Shown here: positions 38,104 to 46,157 of the stretch, one piece after another
How positions within the stretch are numbered: the stretch's first letter is position 1
Layout: the number at the start of each line of letters is the position of its first letter
Origin: Mesostigma viride
Lineage: Eukaryota > Streptophyta > Mesostigmatophyceae > Mesostigmatales > Mesostigmataceae
Assembly: GCA_009746045.1 (NCBI GenBank)
Contig: RPFO01000164.1
Coordinates: forward strand, 1,573,899 to 1,637,898
Reading direction: 5' to 3'
Length of the DNA stretch: 64,000 bases
Notes under the pieces: model-generated
Databases searched by the model: none
Seen by the model: the letters and a program-made list of their open reading frames with translations, nothing else
What the model was told of the DNA's origin: nothing
Translations under genes and position numbers: made by a program

Positions 38104-39032
38104 TCTACACCGGGCGGCAACGTACCAAACGGCCTCGCGCCAGCCCTTTCGCGCGATCGGTCGAGCAGATAGTCCAAGTGGTGCTCGGCCTTGTACCTCT
38201 TCCAGCCGGCCACGACAGCTCTGTTTTTCTCTCTTTCGTTATTCAATTCGTCCAGCGGTTTGGCCAGTTTCTTAAGCTCGTCGCTCAGTTGTTTTGCCCT
38301 GCCTTCCATGGGGATGTCGCCCGCATCCGGATTGTCAATCCGTGCACGTTTTGAGAGCTCTTTAAACTCGTTTTGCTTTTCGACATAGCCACTCCTCTCC
38401 ATTTCCGCCTTTATGGCCGCCCCGCCTTCAGCGACCTTGCGGCGATGGTCGGCGATCTTCCTGTCCGCCTCGTTCACCAGGTTGCTCTTCACCAGGAGGT
38501 CGTTGCCCCTGTTGGTCACGCCAAACTTCAGCATGTCCGGCACCGTCAACTTGTTCAGGATCTCGTCTGCAAACAGGTTAGGGTCCGACGAGATGGTGTC
38601 CCAGGCCCTCTTGGCCCGCTCCTTCTCGTCCGTCACCTCCTTCGCACGCGTGCGGTGCCGGCGTTTGCGCCGTGCCTTGGGCCTCTTTTCGCGTAGGCGC
38701 GCAAGTAGTAGCTCGCGACCGGCGTACATCGGGGTGTAGCCGACGCGTCTGATCGGCAAGTACCCCGCCCCCCGGTCCCTGTCGTCGTCGTCATAGTATG
38801 CAGTAGTTCGTGGTCGTATGATAGGCGCCGAAAAATCCTCCTCCCAGAACCCGTCTGGCAGATCGGCAATGTCATCGTAGTCAAACACGTTTAACGCCCT
38901 CATCGCGTGCGTCCGCCCCGCCCGCGCGGCACCCCGGTGCTGCGCGCAGGTGCGTCCCCCCGTCGCCGCTCTTCGGCTGCAAGCGCTGCCCGTCCGCGTC
39001 CTGGCGACGCACATCGCGTGGTTCACGGCCAT
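38058..39032 (-). CDS. Cys/His N-terminal module with coiled coil
   Basis: 324 residues. The N-terminus MAVNHAMCVARTRTGSAC, then GRTCAQH gives C-x9-C-x10-C-x2-H, the same module as in the neighbouring genes. A basic stretch (RPKARRKRRHRTRAK) is followed by a helical region containing LTVPDMLKFGVTNRG and a long charged coiled coil (LSDELKKLAKPLDELNNERE). The module probably binds zinc and resembles short Cys/His domains seen in giant viruses (DUF5763-like, from memory). No function is known. The start at 39032 is the best ATG. Confidence 0.62.
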   Translation of the reverse strand: MAVNHAMCVARTRTGSACSRRAATGGRTCAQHRGAARAGRTHAMRALNVFDYDDIADLPDGFWEEDFSAPIIRPRTTAYYDDDDRDRGAGYLPIRRVGYTPMYAGRELLLARLREKRPKARRKRRHRTRAKEVTDEKERAKRAWDTISSDPNLFADEILNKLTVPDMLKFGVTNRGNDLLVKSNLVNEADRKIADHRRKVAEGGAAIKAEMERSGYVEKQNEFKELSKRARIDNPDAGDIPMEGRAKQLSDELKKLAKPLDELNNEREKNRAVVAGWKRYKAEHHLDYLLDRSRERAGARPFGTLPPGVDHSSASARCRRSRRW

Positions 39033-39047
39033 GGAAGTCGTATACAC

Positions 39048-39880
39048 CTACCCGCACATTTTATTTGGCGCGTCGCCGACCGGGAGCGCCCTGCCCCTCG
39101 ACCCCCGCCGCCGCCGCCCCGGCTTGGATACGCTTCTCCCGCGCGGGGGGAGAAGCCTATCCACCTCCGCCCCCCGCGCCGGCCGCGGGACCCCTCGAAC
39201 GCCGTTTTGGCCGGGAGAAGCCTATCCAAGGAGACGCCTCGAGAAACCCCGCCCATACAGTCCCAGATTTAAGACCCCCTCTCCCGACCCCGCCGAACCC
39301 TCCCCGTGGATAGCCTTCTCTGGATACGCTTCTTTTTCGACACCCGCGCCAAACAATTATTCCTCCTGGGCTATGAATATACGCCCCCCCCTATGTACAC
39401 AAAGCGTATATAGCGTATATGCATCCGTATATTGACCCCTTAGCCCTTATTATTTTCGCGAGAATCACGCCAAAAAGAAGAATACCAAAAGAAGCCTATC
39501 CAAGGAGACGCCTCGAGAAACCCCGCCCGGGCAGTCCCAGATTTAAGACACCCTCTCCAGACATTGCCGACCCGCGCCAATGGATAGCCTTCTCGGCCAA
39601 AAAATGACCTCCAGAGGGCGAGAAACCCGCCCCGCCCAGGGAAGGTGGATAGCCTTCTACCCCCCGCCTCGGAGAAGCGTATCCAGCCTCTCCCGCCGCT
39701 GCCGCCCATCGACCGCCACGCACTGCCACAAACCCCCACGCACTGCCACGCACTGCCACGACCTACCACCGCGACAAAGAACGCTCACGGGCGCGGGACT
39801 GACGAGGGGTGGCCTTCGCGAAGCCTAGCAAAGGTTGCGGAGGTGCCGTGGCCGTGGGAAACGCGTGGCAAGCACGTCTC
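39048..39880. other. Non-coding region with iteron-like repeats
   Basis: No gene is seen. Nine copies of GGATA(G/C)(G/C)CTTCTC occur in both orientations (39125, 39150, 39215, 39308, 39322, 39491, 39582, 39647, 39672). A 70-bp direct repeat (39219-39286 and 39490-39558) contains GAGACGCCTCGAGAAACCCC and CAGTCCCAGATTTAAGA. At 39837-39879 a 43-bp stretch resembles the start of the KilA-N gene (5021-5063). This is a candidate origin or packaging region just inside the inverted repeat. Confidence 0.6.
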
Positions 39881-39904
39881 CTAGAACTTGGGAAAGCGAC
39901 CCCT

Positions 39905-39920
39905 TTTGACACGTGTCAAA
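39905..39920. promoter_or_regulatory. Palindrome TTTGACACGTGTCAAA
   Basis: Perfect 16-bp palindrome just past the stop of the minus-strand gene; an identical one is at 46118-46133. Related sites with TGTCAA/TTGACA are at 43103-43117 and 43144-43158. Confidence 0.6.
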
Positions 39921-39928
39921 CTTTGAAA

Positions 39929-41299
39929 TCACTTCCCACGCCTGGACGCGTAATACGCCTTCAGTTCCTCCGCGGCCGCCTTCTCCTTGGCCTTCCTCAT
40001 CCTCTCCGCTTCCTGTTGCTCCAGGATGGCTCTCTGATAGGCCTCCGCGTACCCGGATGCTTGCAAGTTCGCGCTCAATTGTCTCGCCTGCTCTGCTGTC
40101 AGAGTCTCGAATCGCGGGTCGGGTGGGGGGTGATCGATCCTCGGAGCCGGCGGCCGGGGAACAGGCCTGTTTTGGGGCAATGGCCTGTAGTACATGAGGG
40201 CCTCTTCTAAGTCCGCTTTCTCCCTCGCCATTCTCTCCCTCTCGGCCCTCTTGGCCTCTTCCAGGTACGCTTGCATCGAGACGCGTGACGGCCCGGCTGT
40301 GTTGTCGGAGGTTGTGAAGAATCGCGGGTCGTCGGGGTTTTGACTCAATGGGTGCATGGGAGGCATCTCTCCGGCGCGCACCCTGTGCGTCGTGGCCCGC
40401 TTCTGTCGAGTCGGGCGGGCGTGACGCGTCCTCCCGACACGGGACTGATCAAAGGAGTGTCTGTCATACATCTTCCAGATAGCTCTGGAAAAAGGATGAA
40501 TCTTTGCAGGTGTCCAATCCTCGTGCGTTTTCCAGAACAACTTTTTCCGCTCCGCTCCTTTATCCTTGTCGTCCTTGATTTCCCATAGCCGGATGAATTT
40601 TCGTTTCAATTCCTGTACATCCGGGTCGTTCTCGTCGATTGTCTCTCCAGGTTTAATTGTTCCATCCCTGGCAGTATAATAGACAGACCGCCACATCAAC
40701 TCGGGCTTAGGAGTGGGTCCTCGCGGTCTAGAAGGAGGCGGAGGGGCCGGAGGAGGGGCCGGAGGAGGGCCCACAGTGGGGTCGTCCTGCGCCCTTTGCT
40801 GCCTCTTGTTCTGCGACGAGTCGACGTCCTCCGCGTCATCCGCCTTCCTCTTGTTTTTGTTGCCCCCGCTCGACCCCTGTCCGCTCGAGCTGGAAGCCCC
40901 AGCACTGCCGTAAGGCTGACTCTGGCGCTGCAGAGGCACGTACTCGCCCGCCAGTGGGTCCTCTCGCGTGCCGCTCGCACTGGCACCGCCATAAGGCTGG
41001 CTCTCGCGCTGTAGCGGAACACTCGGCCCCGCCCCCGCACTGGAGTAGGGCATGCGTTCGCGCTCCATGGTAGGCCGCGACTCTTGCCCCGTGAGGTTTC
41101 CGCCCCGCGTCATCCTGTCCGCCATCGCCCTGATCTCCTCGAGCTCTTCCGGACTCAGCTCGTCCGCTCTCATCCGGTGCCTTGTCTGTCTGGGCGGCGC
41201 CCTGGCCCTCTTCTGCCCGTGCAGGTGGCAGTACTTGCGCCCCTTTTGGCATTTGTTGCTGCAGGCCTCCTTGCGTCTCGTCGTCCCTTTGCACAACAT
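39929..41299 (-). CDS. Cys/His N-terminal module protein, left copy
   Basis: 456 residues. N-terminus MLCKGTTRRKEACSNKC, then GRKYCHLHG (C-x9-C-x10-C-x2-H). Next are Gln/Ser repeats (two or three units with PLQRESQPYG and PLQRQSQPYG), a Pro run (PPPAPPPAPPPPSRPRG), a globular part (ELMWRSVYYTARDGTIKPG, LIWEIKDDKDKG-like) and a charged C-terminal coiled coil (EEAKRAERERMAREKADLE). It has a near-identical copy at 44745-46109 with two residues fewer. No known function. The gene fills most of the left repeat arm. Confidence 0.72.
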   Translation of the reverse strand: MLCKGTTRRKEACSNKCQKGRKYCHLHGQKRARAPPRQTRHRMRADELSPEELEEIRAMADRMTRGGNLTGQESRPTMERERMPYSSAGAGPSVPLQRESQPYGGASASGTREDPLAGEYVPLQRQSQPYGSAGASSSSGQGSSGGNKNKRKADDAEDVDSSQNKRQQRAQDDPTVGPPPAPPPAPPPPSRPRGPTPKPELMWRSVYYTARDGTIKPGETIDENDPDVQELKRKFIRLWEIKDDKDKGAERKKLFWKTHEDWTPAKIHPFSRAIWKMYDRHSFDQSRVGRTRHARPTRQKRATTHRVRAGEMPPMHPLSQNPDDPRFFTTSDNTAGPSRVSMQAYLEEAKRAERERMAREKADLEEALMYYRPLPQNRPVPRPPAPRIDHPPPDPRFETLTAEQARQLSANLQASGYAEAYQRAILEQQEAERMRKAKEKAAAEELKAYYASRRGK

Positions 41300-41302
41300 T
41301 TA

Positions 41303-41672
41303 TCACAACACATGGCACACATTTAATTTTTATTCTGCCGCCCGTCCCGTGGTCCCGGGCCGACAGTGGGTCGAATTGGGCCGGTCCGACCCGCCCCGAC
41401 CGGTGTCCCGCGGTTGTGCTGGCGCCCGCCCCCTTTTCGCAGGTACCGGCGCGGCGCTCGACAGTACCGGCGGTACGGACAGCGGTACCGGCGGCGCGCC
41501 AGATATTCGCCCGATATTTTCGCCTGAAAATATCAGTGATAATATCTGGCGAAAATATCTGCGCGGATATTTTGCTGGCTCGGTCCTCGGGAAAGCTACA
41601 TAACCCGAGCGCCGGCTGCCACCGAGCTCGTCTCGCAACTCCACCCACGACTCCACCACCTCCCCCGAATCC
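41303..41672. promoter_or_regulatory. Divergent control region with GATATTT palindromes
   Basis: Between the two genes of the left arm. Six GATATTT or AAATATC motifs at 41513-41572 are arranged as inverted pairs (GATATTTTCGCCTGAAAATATC is one pair). Upstream are GGTACCGG words (41443-41505). It is nearly the same in the right arm. Confidence 0.6.
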
Positions 41673-42338
41673 ATGGCTGGCCGCGCGCGAAGGGCAAAAA
41701 TTTCGGCCCGGTGCCCCCCCAGCGAGGCGTTTACGTCCGGCGAGCCCCGCCCACCCCCTGAGCAGCCCCCTGCGCCCATCAAACCATTGACAATATTGCG
41801 CTCTGGGTCTGCCGACGCGCTGGCAAACATCGACGCCATATTGTCGCGCAAATTGAAGAGGGAGCGGCCGTTCCAGCTGCCCTCCATCATCCGGCGGCGA
41901 AAGAAGGCCCGAGGCGCCTCCAATGAGGCTGACACCGCTAGCAGCGCGCGTCGCGCCTGTTCTGCCCCCAGCAGCCCCGTGGCCCCCCGGGCCCTGTTCT
42001 GCAGCCCCTCTGACGCCTGTTCGCGCGACTCTTGGAGCTCCCACGCCGGGCGGTTGGAAGACTCCGGCGCCAGCGAGTGCGACTCTTCGCCGCTGTCCAC
42101 GGAGCTGGTGGACACCCCCGAGCTGGGGGAGTACAGCTCTCTGACGTGGCGCGCGTTCGCCAACATGCTGAACGAGATGGATTGCAGGGCGCTGGGCAGG
42201 TTCTCCGACAGGTCCGAGCACCACGCGGTGGCCGTTTCGCTGGCCATGGGCCTGCAGGGCGTGGAGTACTGTTTCTCCGGTTGCGAGTGGTGCCATAGCA
42301 GCCCCCGCGCGCTGAGACGCAGCGGTCTGGGCGAGTGA
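41673..42338 (+). CDS. Unrecognised protein with Cys-rich C-terminus (complete copy)
   Basis: 221 residues. The N-terminus is basic and Pro-rich (ISARCPPSEAFTSGEP), a middle region is Ser/Ala-rich, and the C-terminal 80 residues are helical and probably folded (YSSLTWRAFANMLNEMDCRA, then VSLAMGLQGVEYCFSG and CEWC). The last part may be a small binding domain. The right-arm copy (from 44371) loses this ending. No family recognised. Confidence 0.6.
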   Translation: MAGRARRAKISARCPPSEAFTSGEPRPPPEQPPAPIKPLTILRSGSADALANIDAILSRKLKRERPFQLPSIIRRRKKARGASNEADTASSARRACSAPSSPVAPRALFCSPSDACSRDSWSSHAGRLEDSGASECDSSPLSTELVDTPELGEYSSLTWRAFANMLNEMDCRALGRFSDRSEHHAVAVSLAMGLQGVEYCFSGCEWCHSSPRALRRSGLGE

Positions 42339-42378
42339 CACATCAATTAATTATCCCCATTTAATAACAAATAAGCCC

Positions 42379-42875
42379 ATGTTGTTGCTGCTGTCCCTCG
42401 TGGTTATCGTGTTCGCGACCGTGATGCTGCGTTTCTCTCGCGATCCCATCCCGGCGCAGTCCCCCGTTAGCACCGTAGACGCGCCCGCCGTTAGCAACAG
42501 CCCTCCCCCGCGGCCCCCGCGCCCGACGCCCCCCCTCCCGCCTCTTCTGGCGGCCAGGTCTCCCAGGGCTCGCAGAGCTCCCCCGTGCTGAACGCGCTAG
42601 GCATAGACACGCGGTCCGCGGCCACCACGGTGAACAGCGTGCAGACGCTCGCGGTGGACATGGTCAACCCGCTGTCCATCGCGGGCAGCACGCTGAACGG
42701 TTTCGGTTTGCTGCAGAACCCGGTCGGCGACGCGGTGACCAAGGCGGGCGCCAAGGTCACCAAGTTTGCTGTGGAGCACAGCCCGTTCGGCGCGCTCATC
42801 GGCGCGTTCGCCCAGAAGAAGAGCGCCAGGTGCAAGGCCAAGAAGTTTTTCAGCTGGGGCTTTGCCAAGTGCTAG
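42379..42875 (+). CDS. Membrane-anchored Pro-rich protein (frame break)
   Basis: The start MLLLLSLVVIVFATVMLRFS is a signal anchor, followed by a Pro/Ser-rich region. At the C-rich tract near 42507-42535 the frame changes; the second frame continues (from GQVSQGSQSSPVLNALG) with a small hydrophobic C-terminal domain (NPLSIAGSTLNGFGLLQNPV) and a Lys/Cys end. One base in the C7 run restores a single protein of about 165 residues. It lies in the spacer between the arms. A virion membrane protein is possible. Confidence 0.6.
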
Positions 42876-43281
42876 GACACGTGGCAGCGCGCCGTGCAGC
42901 CAAGTCAGATAATCACACACATGCCATGATGCATTATAGCGCCGGCCCGCCCGGGATGCCAGCATAAGAGAGCGCGTCGCTCGCCGAGGAGTGTTTTGGG
43001 GTTTCTGTGGCCGCCACGCGTCACCACCCCATTGGCCATCCGGTGTCCCTAAATGCAAAAAAGCCCCCATCACCACCGGGATCGGTGGCAACGGGGGCCT
43101 GGTGTCAATATTTGACAGGACGGGGCGTGGTCACGGGGGTGGGTGTCAAAGTTTGACAGCATAAGGGGCCAAAAAAAAAATCTAAACCACATAGTATATA
43201 GGTACTTAGGTACCTGAGAGCAGGGGCAGACGCCGGGTGTCAAAGTCGGGCCTGTCTGTGGCCACCCGCCCTTAGATCCGG
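42876..43281. other. Spacer with TGTCAA/TTGACA palindromes
   Basis: No gene is seen. TGTCAATATTTGACA (43103-43117) and TGTCAAAGTTTGACA (43144-43158) are two palindromes 41 bases apart, and a half-site GGGTGTCAAAGTC follows at 43233. Homopolymer A9 near 43170. Confidence 0.55.
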
Positions 43282-43656
43282 ATGCGCAAGGGGCTGGCAG
43301 AGAAAAGACTGCGTCAGATTCAAGAGTCTTATGAGCACGAGCGGAAGACGGATTGCGACGAGGAGGAGCGCAAGGAGTGCAAGAGGGCGCGCGTCGGCAG
43401 CGAGACGTACGAGACGCCTCGCGAAGTCCTCGACCAGATTTGCGCTCATTTGCCTAGCGCTCGCAGCACACTCCCCACCGCATCCGGCCCGTCTGCTTCT
43501 ATTCTGTCCGACAACACCGCAGACGATCGATCGCTCTACAACTCGGAGTGCGACAATGCTGCCTCCTCCAACGCGGACCAGTTGCCAGGGGGGGCGTGTG
43601 GCTTGGACAACGGGGTGAAAGTCGGATGGGCGGGACCCCACCCGGTTGGGCCGTGA
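43282..43656 (+). CDS. Small charged protein, unrecognised
   Basis: 124 residues. The N-terminal 40 residues are a charged helix (MRKGLAEKRLRQIQESYEHE), then a Thr/Ser-rich and low-complexity tail. It starts 124 bases after the second palindrome. It converges with the truncated gene of the right arm. Confidence 0.5.
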   Translation: MRKGLAEKRLRQIQESYEHERKTDCDEEERKECKRARVGSETYETPREVLDQICAHLPSARSTLPTASGPSASILSDNTADDRSLYNSECDNAASSNADQLPGGACGLDNGVKVGWAGPHPVGP

Positions 43657-44371
43657 TGCTCCGTGGGCCCCGGCGTGCCTCCGTGGGCACGCGGCGTGGG
43701 GCCGTGTGCGCCCGAATGGTGCACAATGGTACCACCTCCCGAATGCTATGGCACCACTCGCAACCGGAGAAACAGTACTCCACGCCCTGCAGGCCCATGG
43801 CCAGCGAAACGGCCACCGCGTGGTGCTCGGACCTGTCGGAGAACCTGCCCAGCGCCCTGCAATCCATCTCGTTCAGCATGTTGGCGAACGCGCGCCACGT
43901 CAGAGAGCTGTACTCCCCCAGCTCGGGGGTGTCCACCAGCTCCGTGGACAGCGGCGAAGAGTCGCACTCGCTGGCGCCGGAGTCTTCCAACCGCCCGGCG
44001 TGGGAGCTCCAAGAGTCGCGCGAACAGGCGTCAGAGGGGCTGCAGAACAGGGCCCGGGGGGCCACGGGGCTGCTGGGGGCAGAACAGGCGCGACGCGCGC
44101 TGCTAGCGGTGTCAGCCTCATTGGAGGCGCCTCGGGCCTTCTTTCGCCGCCGGATGATGGAGGGCAGCTGGAACGGCCGCTCCCTCTTCAATTTGCGCGA
44201 CAATATGGCGTCGATGTTTGCCAGCGCGTCGGCAGACCCAGAGCGCAATATTGTCAATGGTTTGATGGGCGCAGGGGGCTGCTCAGGGGGTGGGCGGGGC
44301 TCGCCGGACGTAAACGCCTCGCTGGGGGGGCACCGGGCCGAAATTTTTGCCCTTCGCGCGCGGCCAGCCAT
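43499..44371 (-). pseudogene. Truncated copy of the Cys-rich-ending gene (right arm)
   Basis: Identical to residues 1-209 or so of the gene at 41673, up to the point CEWCHS where the repeat arm ends at 43744. From there the frame reads unrelated spacer sequence to 43499 (a 290-residue frame). The left copy keeps the natural end, so this right arm is the derived copy. The chimeric tail is not likely to be functional. Confidence 0.75.
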
Positions 44372-46157
44372 GGATTCGGGGGAGGTGGTGGAGTCGTGGG
44401 TGGAGTTGCGAGACGAGCTCGGTGGCAGCCGGCGCTCGGGTTATGTAGCTTTCCCGAGGACCGAGCCAGCAAAATATCCGCGCAGATATTTTCGCCAGAT
44501 ATTATCACTGATATTTTCAGGCGAAAATATCGGGCGAATATCTGGCGCGCCGCCGGTACCGCTGTCCGTACCGCCGGTACTGTCGAGCGCCGCGCCGGTA
44601 CCTGCGAAAAGGGGGCGGGCGCCAGCACAACCGCGGGACACCGGTCGGGGCGGGTCGGACCGGCCCAATTCGACCCACTGTCGGCCCGGGACCACGGGAC
44701 GGGCGGCAGAATAAAAATTAAATGTGTGCCATGTGTTGTGATAAATGTTGTGCAAAGGGACGACGAGACGCAAGGAGGCCTGCAGCAACAAATGCCAAAA
44801 GGGGCGCAAGTACTGCCACCTGCACGGGCAGAAGAGGGCCAGGGCGCCGCCCAGACAGACAAGGCACCGGATGAGAGCGGACGAGCTGAGTCCGGAAGAG
44901 CTCGAGGAGATCAGGGCGATGGCGGACAGGATGACGCGGGGCGGAAACCTCACGGGGCAAGAGTCGCGGCCTACCATGGAGCGCGAACGCATGCCCTACT
45001 CCAGTGCGGGGGCGGGGCCGAGTGTTCCGCTACAGCGCGAGAGCCAGCCTTATGGCGGTGCCAGTGCGAGCGGCACGCGAGAGGACCCACTGGCGGGCGA
45101 GTACGTGCCTCTGCAGCGCCAGAGTCAGCCTTACGGCAGTGCTGGGGCTTCCAGCTCGAGCGGACAGGGGTCGAGCGGGGGCAACAAAAACAAGAGGAAG
45201 GCGGATGACGCGGAGGACTCGTCGCAGAACAAGAGGCAGCAAAGGGCGCAGGACGACCCCACTGTGGGCCCTCCTCCGGCCCCTCCTCCGGCCCCTCCGC
45301 CTCCTTCTAGACCGCGAGGACCCACTCCTAAGCCCGAGTTGATGTGGCGGTCTGTCTATTATACTGCCAGGGATGGAACAATTAAACCTGGAGAGACAAT
45401 CGACGAGAACGACCCGGATGTACAGGAATTGAAACGAAAATTCATCCGGCTATGGGAAATCAAGGACGACAAGGATAAAGGAGCGGAGCGGAAAAAGTTG
45501 TTCTGGAAAACGCACGAGGATTGGACACCTGCAAAGATTCATCCTTTTTCCAGAGCTATCTGGAAGATGTATGACAGACACTCCTTTGATCAGTCCCGTG
45601 TCGGGAGGACGCGTCACGCCCGCCCGACTCGACAGAAGCGGGCCACGACGCACAGGGTGCGCGCCGGAGAGATGCCTCCCATGCACCCATTGAGTCAAAA
45701 CCCCGACGACCCGCGATTCTTCACAACCTCCGACAACACAGCCGGGCCGTCACGCGTCTCGATGCAAGCGTACCTGGAAGAGGCCAAGAGGGCCGAGAGG
45801 GAGAGAATGGCGAGGGAGAAAGCGGACTTAGAAGAGGCCCTCATGTACTACAGGCCATTGCCCCAAAACAGGCCTGTTCCCCGGCCGCCGGCTCCGAGGA
45901 TCGATCACCCCCCACCCGACCCGCGATTCGAGACTCTGACAGCAGAGCAGGCGAGACAATTGAGCGCGAACTTGCAAGCATCCGGGTACGCGGAGGCCTA
46001 TCAGAGAGCCATCCTGGAGCAACAGGAAGCGGAGAGGATGAGGAAGGCCAAGGAGAAGGCGGCCGCGGAGGAACTGAAGGCGTATTACGCGTCCAGGCGT
46101 GGGAAGTGATTTCAAAGTTTGACACGTGTCAAAAGGGGTCGCTTTCCCAAGTTCTAG
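43744..46157. repeat. Right arm of the inverted repeat, at the host junction
   Basis: Matches 39881-42300 in inverted form over 2414 bases with one 6-bp deletion. Beyond 46157 the sequence changes to host-like DNA. It carries the truncated gene and the complete plus-strand Cys/His gene. Confidence 0.95.
44745..46109 (+). CDS. Cys/His N-terminal module protein, right copy
   Basis: 454 residues, identical to the left copy except for two fewer residues in the low-complexity DSSQN tract. The Cys/His module, Pro run and coiled coil are as described for 39929-41299. It is the last viral gene before the host junction, 48 bases before the arm ends. Two near-identical copies suggest recent duplication or ongoing gene conversion. 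Confidence 0.72.
   Translation: MLCKGTTRRKEACSNKCQKGRKYCHLHGQKRARAPPRQTRHRMRADELSPEELEEIRAMADRMTRGGNLTGQESRPTMERERMPYSSAGAGPSVPLQRESQPYGGASASGTREDPLAGEYVPLQRQSQPYGSAGASSSSGQGSSGGNKNKRKADDAEDSSQNKRQQRAQDDPTVGPPPAPPPAPPPPSRPRGPTPKPELMWRSVYYTARDGTIKPGETIDENDPDVQELKRKFIRLWEIKDDKDKGAERKKLFWKTHEDWTPAKIHPFSRAIWKMYDRHSFDQSRVGRTRHARPTRQKRATTHRVRAGEMPPMHPLSQNPDDPRFFTTSDNTAGPSRVSMQAYLEEAKRAERERMAREKADLEEALMYYRPLPQNRPVPRPPAPRIDHPPPDPRFETLTAEQARQLSANLQASGYAEAYQRAILEQQEAERMRKAKEKAAAEELKAYYASRRGK

Larger units (their letters stand above)
39881..42300. repeat. Left arm of a 2.4-kb inverted repeat
   Basis: Nearly identical, inverted, to 43744-46157. The only length difference is 6 bp in the coding region near 40818. 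It contains a complete minus-strand gene (39929-41299), the control region 41303-41672 and most of a plus-strand gene (41673-42338). Confidence 0.95.

Noticed and set aside
41330-42346. Long minus-strand open frames opposite the Cys-rich-ending gene (338 and 501 residues) and their inverted copies at 43548-45208
   Set aside because: They lie over GC-rich coding sequence of the other strand and over the intergenic motif region, show no domain, and run through two different genes. They are shadows.
39881-46157. Viral terminal inverted repeats in their normal place
   Set aside because: The arms are only 1.44 kb apart at one end. True terminal repeats would be at opposite ends of the viral region, so I call it a fold-back structure instead.
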